Shown piece after piece: positions 44,644 through 51,601 of a stretch of DNA of 64,000 nt. The position numbers were made by a program, and so were the translations under genes. This DNA is from Actinospica robiniae DSM 44927 (GTDB lineage: Bacteria; Actinomycetota; Actinomycetes; Streptomycetales; Catenulisporaceae): contig NZ_KI632511.1 in assembly GCF_000504285.1 (NCBI RefSeq), positions 8,662,154 through 8,726,153 of the forward strand, written 5' to 3'. The notes under the pieces were generated by a model. It saw only the letters and a program-made list of their open reading frames with translations. It was not told where the DNA came from and searched no databases. Position 1 is the first letter of the stretch. Each line of letters starts with the position of its first letter.

Positions 44644-46407
44644 TTGACCGCGACCGGCATCCTCGACCTTTTCGCCGCCAACCTCGAGCGCGACCCCGAC
44701 CGCGCGCTGTTCACCTTCGTGGACGCGCGCGGCCAGGACACGGCCGCGTACTCGGCCGACGCGCTGGCCCGCCGGGCCGAAGGCGTGCGCGCCCTGCTCG
44801 ACGACCTCGGCTGGGTCGCCGGCGATCGCGCGATCCTGGTCTACCCGCCCGGGCCCGACTTCGTCGTGGCGCTGGTCGCCTGCCTGATGGCGGGCGTGGT
44901 CCCGGCCGCGGTGCTGCCGCCCGGGCCGGCCGGCGGGCGCGGCGGCGAGAAGGCCTTCGGCGCCGCGGTCCAGGACTGCCGGGCGCGCGGGATCCTCACC
45001 TCGACCGACTTCGACCAGCTGCGCCGGCTCGCCGTCGACTCCGGCGCGTTCCCCGGCTTCGTATGGCCGGACGTGGCCTGGCACTGCACCGATACGGCCG
45101 GCGAGCGCGCCGTGTCCCTGCGCCGCTGGCACCGGCCCGCCGTTCCGGGCGAGGCGGCCGTGCTCCAGTACACCTCCGGCTCCACCGCGACCCCGCGCGG
45201 CGTGATCATGACGCACGGGAACCTGCTGGCCGAGATGAGCAGCAACGCCGTGGACTTCCGCCTCGGCCGGGACACCGTCGGGGTCTCCTGGCTGCCTCAG
45301 TACCATGATTTCGGGCTCGTCAACGCGATCCTCAGTGCTCTGAGCGGCAACATGCGGCTGTACTCGTTGTCCCCGTTGGACTTCGTGCGCCGCCCGGCGC
45401 TCTGGTTCGAGACGATGTCGCGGGTCGGCGCCACGCTCACCGCGTCGCCCAACTTCGGCCTCGACCTCGCGGTGCGCAAGACCACCCCGGAGCAGCGCGC
45501 CGCCTGGGACCTCGGTCCGCTCGCGACGCTCGTGTGCGCGGCCGAGCCGATCCGGGCCGCGACAGTGGACCGCTTCCTCGGCGACTTCGCCGGCTCGGGT
45601 CTGCGCCCGGAGTGCTTCTGCCCGACCTACGGGCTGGCCGAGGCGACCGTCAGCGTCAGCTCGTGGGGCCGCAGCCGGGTCGCCGTCGACGCCGAGGCGG
45701 TCGCCCAGGGCCGGGTCGTGCGCGTGCCCGAGCAGCGCGCCGACGGCGCCCGGGCCAACGTCTACATCGGCTGCGGCGGGATCACCAAGCCCGGCTCGCG
45801 CGTGCGCATCATCGACCCGGAGACGCGTCTGCCCTGCCCGGTGGACCGGATCGGCGAGATCTGGGTGGACTCGGCCACCAAGGCCGCGGGCTACTTCGAC
45901 CGGCCCGAGGAGAGCCGCGACGCCCTGTACGCCCGGGTCGACGGCGAATCCGACCCCCGCCGCTACCTGCGCACCGGAGACCTCGGCTTCTTCGCCGAAG
46001 GAGAGCTCTTCGTCACCGGCCGGCGTAAGGACGTGATCATCCTGCGGGGGCGCAACCACTACGCCGAGGACCTCGAGGAGAGCGTGCGCCGCTGCCATCC
46101 GGCGATCCGGCCCGGCGGCGTCGCCGCGTTCGCGCTGGAGACGGCCGGGGAGGAGAGCACGGCCGTGATGGTGGAGGTCGCCCTCTTCGAGGGCTGCGAC
46201 GCCGTGGCGGCGGACGGCGTGGCCGCCGCCGTCCGCCGCCGGCTGGCGCTCGATCACCAGATCGGCGCCGCCACGGTCGTGCTGGTGCCGCCCGGCACCG
46301 TGCCCAAGACCACCAGCGGCAAGGTGCGCCGGCACGCCTGCCGCGCGCTGTACGAGGCCGGGGAGCTCGAGACCGCGATCACCGTGCCGTCGGGTGTCCG
46401 GCGGTGA
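44644..46407 (+). CDS. Fatty acyl-AMP ligase (FAAL)
   Basis: 587 aa from TTG 44644. AMP-binding motif LQYTSGSTATPRGVIMTH, SWLPQYHDFGLV, CAAEPIRAATVDRF, PTYGLAEATV, YLRTGDLGFF and KDVIILRGRNHYAEDLE are FAAL-type, as is the C-terminal TSGKVRRHACR. FAALs activate fatty acids as adenylates and pass them to an ACP instead of CoA. The free ACP gene at 46379-46633 overlaps its 3' end on the opposite strand and is the obvious acceptor. It could prime the synthase or recycle a released acid. Confidence 0.93.
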   Translation: MTATGILDLFAANLERDPDRALFTFVDARGQDTAAYSADALARRAEGVRALLDDLGWVAGDRAILVYPPGPDFVVALVACLMAGVVPAAVLPPGPAGGRGGEKAFGAAVQDCRARGILTSTDFDQLRRLAVDSGAFPGFVWPDVAWHCTDTAGERAVSLRRWHRPAVPGEAAVLQYTSGSTATPRGVIMTHGNLLAEMSSNAVDFRLGRDTVGVSWLPQYHDFGLVNAILSALSGNMRLYSLSPLDFVRRPALWFETMSRVGATLTASPNFGLDLAVRKTTPEQRAAWDLGPLATLVCAAEPIRAATVDRFLGDFAGSGLRPECFCPTYGLAEATVSVSSWGRSRVAVDAEAVAQGRVVRVPEQRADGARANVYIGCGGITKPGSRVRIIDPETRLPCPVDRIGEIWVDSATKAAGYFDRPEESRDALYARVDGESDPRRYLRTGDLGFFAEGELFVTGRRKDVIILRGRNHYAEDLEESVRRCHPAIRPGGVAAFALETAGEESTAVMVEVALFEGCDAVAADGVAAAVRRRLALDHQIGAATVVLVPPGTVPKTTSGKVRRHACRALYEAGELETAITVPSGVRR

Positions 46408-46633
46408 GCCGGGTCACCAGGTCTCCGAGGCGGTCCTGCATGGTGATGGCCGTGTGCCCGGTGGTGAGGTCCACATCGAACCGCTCCTCGAGCGCCACCG
46501 CCAGCTCCACCAGGCCGACCGAGTCCAGGTCGAGGTCGGCGAGCCGGGTGTCCGGCCCGAGCCCGTCGGCGGGCACGGCGAACTCGGTCGTCAGCAAGGT
46601 GGTGAGGGAGTCGAATGCGAAGTTCTCGTTCAT
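46379..46633 (-). CDS. Free acyl carrier protein
   Basis: 84 aa from ATG 46633. The phosphopantetheine Ser lies in LDLDSVGLVELAVALEE (about residue 38) and the fold length is normal for a single ACP. The gene converges on the FAAL gene with a 29-bp overlap and diverges from the PlsB-like gene. It is a likely carrier for the FAAL-activated acyl group. Confidence 0.9.
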   Translation of the reverse strand: MNENFAFDSLTTLLTTEFAVPADGLGPDTRLADLDLDSVGLVELAVALEERFDVDLTTGHTAITMQDRLGDLVTRLTAGHPTAR

Positions 46634-46719
46634 GTTCTGATGGTTCTTCAGGCGAACGACGGCGGCCAGCGGGAACAAGGGACTGGAACGGAAGGACCAT
46701 TGCCCGCCGGGCCCGGCCC
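46634..46719. promoter_or_regulatory. Divergent promoter region, ACP/acyltransferase operon
   Basis: 86 bp between the ACP start (46633, minus) and the GTG at 46720. It begins with an AT-richer tract (TTCTGATGGTTCTTCAGGCG) and contains GGAACGGAAGGACC just upstream of the acyltransferase. No consensus promoter is clear. Confidence 0.35.
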
Positions 46720-48162
46720 GTGCGTCTCGCGGTGCGCCGGCGGCCCTGGGCGGAGGCGCTGCTCGCCGCGCTGACCCGGCCCCTGCTGCGCCACCTGCGC
46801 GAGGTGCAGGTGGACGACTCGGCGCTGCGGGCGCTGCGCGAGCTCGCCGAGCGCGACCCGATCGTGTTCCTGCCGGCGCATCGCAGCTACCTGGACTCGC
46901 TGGTGCTGGCGCGGGCGCTGGGCAAGGCGGGGTTCGCCCTGCCGTGGCGGCTGGCCGGAGCGAACTTGGCGTTCTGGCCGCTCGGCGCGATCGGGCGGCG
47001 CAGCGGCATGATCTTCATCCGGCGCGAGTTCGGCACCGATCCGGCCTATCACGCGGCCGTACGCAGCTGCCTGGCCGATCTGCTCGTTCGCGGACACAGC
47101 ATCGAGTGGTACCCGGAGGCCGGACGTAGCCGCACCGGGCGGCTACGCAAGCTGCGTCCCGGGATGCCGCGCCTGCTCGTGGCCGCCTACGAGGAATCAG
47201 GCATCGAGGATGTACAGGTGGTGCCGGTCTCGGTGGTCTACGACTCGTTGCCGGACATGGAGGCGGTCACCGCAGAGGACGCCGGGGCGATCAAGCGGCC
47301 CGAGGGATTGCGAGCCCTGATCGCGTATCTGCTTGCCACACGGACGCTCGGGCCGCGTCGGGCGTGGATGACGTTCGGTGCGGCCGTCTCTCTGCGCGAG
47401 GTGACGCGCGACGCGGCCGGGGAGTGGGGCGCCGCCAGAGTCCTGACCAGGCGCGTCGCCGCCGGCCTGCGCGATGCGACGCAGGTGACGGCGGAATCGT
47501 TGCTGGCACTCGTCTTCTCGGCGAGTGACGGTGAACCGATCGGCGCCGCTGACCTCCTCATGCAGTCCGGTGTGCTGGTCGAGTACGCCCGTCAGCGGCG
47601 GATTCCGCTTTGCCGGCGCTGTCCCATCGAATCAGCGCTCGATGGCCTGGTGCGGACGAGGGTGCTGACTCGCCAGGCCGACGGATACCGCGTCACGCCG
47701 GGTTGCGAGCGCATCCTGGCCTACCATCGCAACGTCGCGGAGCACTGGTTCCTGCCCCGTGCGGCCGCCGAGCTCGTGGCCGATGGAGTCATCACCGCGA
47801 AGCGGATCAGGACTCTGCTCGCCCAGGCGGATGGCTTCGAGCTGCGCGTGGAAGCGGAAACGTCGGCGCTCGACGGAGGCTGGGAACGTCAGCCGTTCCT
47901 GCTCGCCCCGCGCCTGCTCGGCCCGATCCTCGCGGCGTACTACGACGTCGCGGTGAGCCCGGCCACGCGCGCCGCGCCTTCCGCCGAGCTGCGGGACGCG
48001 GCGCTCGCGCTGCTCGGAGCCGAAGGTCTGCTGGGCCGCGGCGTCGATGCGGCGGCTCGTGACGACCTCATCCGCGAGCTCGCCTGTCTGGTGCTGAGAC
48101 TCCGCGCGATGGCGGCACACGATGCCGGGCAGCACGCCGGGACCGCCGATGTCCGACGCTGA
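46720..48162 (+). CDS. PlsB-type glycerol-3-phosphate acyltransferase homologue
   Basis: 480 aa from GTG 46720; ATT or an upstream ATG at 46615 are alternatives, but the ATG would overlap the ACP gene. Acyltransferase motif I is HRSYLD (His and Asp catalytic), followed by FIRREFG (motif II), EAGRSRTGRL (motif III, usual form EGGRSRTG) and VPVSVVYD (motif IV). These are PlsB/DHAPAT-type rather than PlsC. The C-terminal half is helical, as in the family. It overlaps the next gene by 14 bp. It probably puts the first acyl chain on glycerol-3-phosphate. Confidence 0.85.
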   Translation: MRLAVRRRPWAEALLAALTRPLLRHLREVQVDDSALRALRELAERDPIVFLPAHRSYLDSLVLARALGKAGFALPWRLAGANLAFWPLGAIGRRSGMIFIRREFGTDPAYHAAVRSCLADLLVRGHSIEWYPEAGRSRTGRLRKLRPGMPRLLVAAYEESGIEDVQVVPVSVVYDSLPDMEAVTAEDAGAIKRPEGLRALIAYLLATRTLGPRRAWMTFGAAVSLREVTRDAAGEWGAARVLTRRVAAGLRDATQVTAESLLALVFSASDGEPIGAADLLMQSGVLVEYARQRRIPLCRRCPIESALDGLVRTRVLTRQADGYRVTPGCERILAYHRNVAEHWFLPRAAAELVADGVITAKRIRTLLAQADGFELRVEAETSALDGGWERQPFLLAPRLLGPILAAYYDVAVSPATRAAPSAELRDAALALLGAEGLLGRGVDAAARDDLIRELACLVLRLRAMAAHDAGQHAGTADVRR

Positions 48163-49570
48163 CGAGCGTGTCGCGGCGATCCTGCGCGGTCCGGAAGGGC
48201 CGCAGGTCGCGGCGTTCTTCGACCTCGACGGCACGCTGATCGACGGCTTCTCGGCCACGTCCTTTCTGCGCGGCGCCGGGATCCCGCTGCCGCGTCTGGC
48301 CCGGGCGGCCTTCGGACGCGGCCCGCTTCCCCCGCTGCGGCTGCTCGCCGGAAGCGTCGTCGGCGAGCCGAGCGACCGGGACATCCACTTCGCGCACGAG
48401 GCTGCGCTGCGAGCCGGCGAGGGCATCCCAGAGCACGAACGGGCGGCGCTGGCAGAGCGCGTATTCGCCGGGCACCTCGCAGCCCGCCTACGTCCGGAGA
48501 TGTGGGCGCTGGTACAGGCTCACCGGCGCATGGGCCACCGCGTCGCCATCGTCACGGCCGCCAGTCGCTGGCAAGCCGAGCCACTCGCGACGAGCCTCGG
48601 CGTCGAAACCGTCCTGTGCACGGAGGTGGCGTCGTCTCCGTTGCGTGGTGAAGACAAAGCGGTCGCAGTGCTCGGATTCGCTTTGCGTCACGACATCGAC
48701 CTCGTCGCCAGCCATGCCTACGGCGACTCGGGCGACGACGTGCCCTTTCTGCTGGCCTGCGGCAATCCTTGCGCCGTCTGCCCCCGCAACGCCCTGGCCC
48801 GCGCCGCACAGGAGCGCGGCTGGAGCATCCTGCGCGCCGAGTCCCGGCCGGCGCTCGGGCCGGTGGCCGCCGCGCGGTCGATCGCTGCGTGGAGCGGGGC
48901 GCTAGCCGGTATCGGCGCGGGACTCGGGCTGGCCACAGCCGGACTCGACCGCCGCGACGCCGCCGAACTCGGCATGGCGTTGGCGAGCCGCAGCTGCCTC
49001 GAACTCGCCGGCGTCCGTGTCAGCGTGCAAGGTGGCGAGCACCTCGGCGGCCGGCCCGCGATGTTCCTGTTCAACCACCAGAGCTGGCTCGACGTCGCGG
49101 TCATGGCCCGGCTGCTGCGCCGGGACTACAGCAGCCTCGCCAAACAGGAACTCAGCCGCGTCCCCGGCCTTGGCGGCTTCGGTCGCAACTTCGAGATCGT
49201 CTTCATCGACCGCGACGCCACGGCCGCGTCCTCGGACTATTTCCGCCCCGTGCTCGACCTGCTGCGGCGCGGCGTCTCGGTGGCCGTCGCGCCCGAAGGG
49301 ACCCGCTCGTCCACGCCCATGCCAGGCCCCTTCCACAAGGGCGCCTTCCTCGCCGCCAGGAAGGCACGCGTCCCGCTGGTGCCGGTCGTCATCCGCAACT
49401 CGGGCCGGCTGATGCCGCGCGGCAGTAAAGCCGTGCGCCCGGGCCGCATCGACGTCGTCGTACACCGGCCGATCGACCCGACGCGCTGGGCGATCGGCCG
49501 ATTCGGCGCCCACATCGACGAGCTGAGGGACCTGTACATCCAGACCCTCACCACCGGAGCCGCCCGATGA
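48149..49570 (+). CDS. HAD phosphatase-PlsC acyltransferase fusion
   Basis: 473 aa from ATG 48149. The N-terminal HAD domain has FFDLDGTLIDG (nucleophile Asp), VTAAS (motif II), Lys in GEDKAV and GDSGDDVPFL (motif IV). After a helical segment the PlsC domain has NHQSWLD (HxxxxD), FIDRD and PEGTRSS. Fusions of this type carry a 1-acyl-glycerol-3-phosphate acyltransferase plus a phosphatase, so one protein could make phosphatidate and dephosphorylate it to diacylglycerol. Its stop overlaps the WS/DGAT start (ATGA). Confidence 0.9.
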   Translation: MSDADERVAAILRGPEGPQVAAFFDLDGTLIDGFSATSFLRGAGIPLPRLARAAFGRGPLPPLRLLAGSVVGEPSDRDIHFAHEAALRAGEGIPEHERAALAERVFAGHLAARLRPEMWALVQAHRRMGHRVAIVTAASRWQAEPLATSLGVETVLCTEVASSPLRGEDKAVAVLGFALRHDIDLVASHAYGDSGDDVPFLLACGNPCAVCPRNALARAAQERGWSILRAESRPALGPVAAARSIAAWSGALAGIGAGLGLATAGLDRRDAAELGMALASRSCLELAGVRVSVQGGEHLGGRPAMFLFNHQSWLDVAVMARLLRRDYSSLAKQELSRVPGLGGFGRNFEIVFIDRDATAASSDYFRPVLDLLRRGVSVAVAPEGTRSSTPMPGPFHKGAFLAARKARVPLVPVVIRNSGRLMPRGSKAVRPGRIDVVVHRPIDPTRWAIGRFGAHIDELRDLYIQTLTTGAAR

Positions 49571-51003
49571 GGCCGTCCGAGTACTTCGGCGAGAAGGCCT
49601 GGGCTCTGCCGCGGCGGCCCGACCCGCTCAGTACCCTGATGTGGCGCTGCGAGGAGGACCCGGCGCTGCGGCCGGCGCTGGTCGGCGTGATGCTGTTGGA
49701 CCGCCCGCCCGACCCGCGGCGCTTCCTCGCCGGGCACGAGTGGGCCACCCGGATGATCCCGCGCCTCCGAGACCGGCTCGTCGCACCGCTGCTGACGCCC
49801 ACGATGCCGATCTGGAGCCCCGACCCGGATTTCGACGTCACCCGGCACCTGCACCGGGCCGCGCTGCCGCAGCCCGCCGACCGGCGCGCGGTGTTCGACC
49901 TCGCCGGCCGGCTCGCCGCCGCGCCCTTCGACCTTGGCCGCCCGTTGTGGGAGAGCGTCCTGGTCGAGGACGTCCGCGACGAAGCCGAGCCGTATCACGC
50001 CGCATGGCTGGTGAAGATCCACCACTGCCTCGCCGACGGGCCCCTCATCGGGTTCTGGCTCAACACGCTCCTGAGCCGCACCCGCAGTCCACGTCCCGAC
50101 AAGCCTCAGCCGCCAGCTCCGCCGCGCTGGCTCGACACTCCGCTGACCGAGCACCTGATCGGCCCGCTCGCCGACGAAGCCGCGCCGGCCGCGAAACGAC
50201 TCGCCCACGACGCGTTCGCGGCAGCACGATCCCCGATCCGCAAGACGATCGAGCTCGCCACCGTGGCCGCCAAGCTCCTGGAGGTGACGACGCGCCCGGC
50301 CGGCAAACCGTCCCCGCTGCTCCGGCCGCGCGGCTCGACCCGGCGTTTCGCAGGCGTCCCGATCGACCTGTACCGCCTGCGCGCGACCGCGCGCTCCTTC
50401 GGCGTGCCCGTCAACGCGGCGTACTGCGCCGGGCTGTTCGCCGGAATCCGGCTCTACCACGAGGCCCACCGGGTGACCGTCCCCAGCGTCCCGGCGGCGA
50501 TCACGATGCCCGCCGTCCACACCGGTCCGCGCGGCGGAAACCGTTTCAACGGCGGCAAATTCTCCGGCCCCCTCGACGATCAGGACCCGAAGTCGCTCTG
50601 CCGCACCATCGCCCAGCGCCTCGCCCGCGCCGCCCCGCCCTTCCCGCCCGCCGCCCTCGATCTCGTGCTCGGCTGCGTGAACCAGCTCCCGAACACGGCC
50701 TTGCTGCCGATGGCCCGCAGCCTGGGCCGCAGCAGCGACATCCAGATCAGCCACGTGGTCACCCTCGGCCGCGAAGCCTACGTCTCCGGTGCCCGCGTCG
50801 AGCAGATCTGGGGCTTCGCCCCCGCCCCCGGCTGCGCCGCCATGGCCCTGCTGCTGACCAGGAGAAGCCAAGGCACCCTCGGCCTCACCCTCGACACCGC
50901 CGCCATCCCCGACCCCGCGACCTTCGCCTCCTGCATCGTGGTCGGCTTCGCCGAGGTACTCGGCTGTGGTGCCGGACTCGGCGAACCATCGGCCTTGAGA
51001 TGA
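49567..51003 (+). CDS. Wax ester synthase/diacylglycerol acyltransferase (WS/DGAT)
   Basis: 478 aa from ATG 49567. The active-site motif is HHCLADG (HHxxxDG) at about residue 155, preceded by FDLGRPLWESVLVED. The family's C-terminal segments ITMPAVHTGPRGGNRFNGG and VTLGREAYVSGARVEQIWGFAP are present. The enzyme esterifies diacylglycerol or an alcohol with an acyl group. It ends the acyltransferase operon and would store the synthase's acyl chains as neutral lipid. Confidence 0.9.
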   Translation: MRPSEYFGEKAWALPRRPDPLSTLMWRCEEDPALRPALVGVMLLDRPPDPRRFLAGHEWATRMIPRLRDRLVAPLLTPTMPIWSPDPDFDVTRHLHRAALPQPADRRAVFDLAGRLAAAPFDLGRPLWESVLVEDVRDEAEPYHAAWLVKIHHCLADGPLIGFWLNTLLSRTRSPRPDKPQPPAPPRWLDTPLTEHLIGPLADEAAPAAKRLAHDAFAAARSPIRKTIELATVAAKLLEVTTRPAGKPSPLLRPRGSTRRFAGVPIDLYRLRATARSFGVPVNAAYCAGLFAGIRLYHEAHRVTVPSVPAAITMPAVHTGPRGGNRFNGGKFSGPLDDQDPKSLCRTIAQRLARAAPPFPPAALDLVLGCVNQLPNTALLPMARSLGRSSDIQISHVVTLGREAYVSGARVEQIWGFAPAPGCAAMALLLTRRSQGTLGLTLDTAAIPDPATFASCIVVGFAEVLGCGAGLGEPSALR

Positions 51004-51019
51004 CAGATCTGTAATTTTG

Positions 51020-51283
51020 ATGTACAGAAGTGGCATCGCTGAAGAGGTGTCCATCACCGACGCGCGTCCCCGCATCGGCGAGCTGGCCAAACGAGTCGCC
51101 CGAACTCGCGATCACATCCTGCTGACCAGCAATGACATTCCCGCGGCCGTCTTGGTCAACCCCGAAGAGCTCGCTGAGCTCCAAGAGCGCGTGGTCGTCG
51201 CCGAGCTTCGCGCGGCTCGTGCTGAAGGCGCGATTCTGCCCGGCGTACCGTCGGCCGAGGTGCGGGCGAGGCTTGGGCTGTGA
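51020..51283 (+). CDS. Phd/YefM-type antitoxin
   Basis: 87 aa from ATG 51020. SITDARPRIGELAKRVA and HILLTSNDIPAAVLVNPEELAELQE are the Phd/YefM DNA-binding fold, and the C-terminal helix should wrap the toxin. It overlaps the toxin start (GTGA). Presumably self-regulating; the short palindromic AT-rich stretch before the start (GATCTGTAATTTTGATGTAC) may be its operator. Confidence 0.85.
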   Translation: MYRSGIAEEVSITDARPRIGELAKRVARTRDHILLTSNDIPAAVLVNPEELAELQERVVVAELRAARAEGAILPGVPSAEVRARLGL

Positions 51284-51531
51284 CCCACCGGGTGGAGTTC
51301 CGTTCTGACGCGATCGACCAGGTCGCCGAGTTCGCCAAGGCGGATCCCGACGGGATCCGGGCCTTGCTCGATCGGCTCGATCTGCTTGCCGGCGAGCCGC
51401 GCCCGGCCGGGGCTTTCGCCTACAGGCCCGATCACCTGCGCATCCACGTGGGGTTTTACCGTGTGCTGATCCAGGTCGAAGATGAGATCTCACGGGTTCT
51501 CGTCGCTCATGTGGGCCGGGCCGGGTCTTAA
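51280..51531 (+). CDS. RelE/ParE-type toxin
   Basis: 83 aa from GTG 51280, coupled to the antitoxin. FRSDAIDQVAEFAKADPDG, LDLLAGEPRPAGAFAY, RIHVGFYRVLIQVEDE and VLVAHVGRAG fit the RelE/ParE fold (ribosome-dependent mRNA cleavage or gyrase poisoning). It lies just after the lipid cluster and could help keep it in the genome. Confidence 0.85.
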   Translation: MTHRVEFRSDAIDQVAEFAKADPDGIRALLDRLDLLAGEPRPAGAFAYRPDHLRIHVGFYRVLIQVEDEISRVLVAHVGRAGS

Positions 51532-51601
51532 CAGCACAAGCTGGAAGCCGAGCCGCCGGCGAGTGCCGACGGCCCGACCGCGAATCAGTGCTTACCGGGG
51601 G

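Noticed and set aside
46615-46719. ATG at 46615 as start of the PlsB-like protein
   Set aside because: It would overlap the start of the divergent ACP gene and adds an unstructured basic extension; the GTG at 46720 fits better.
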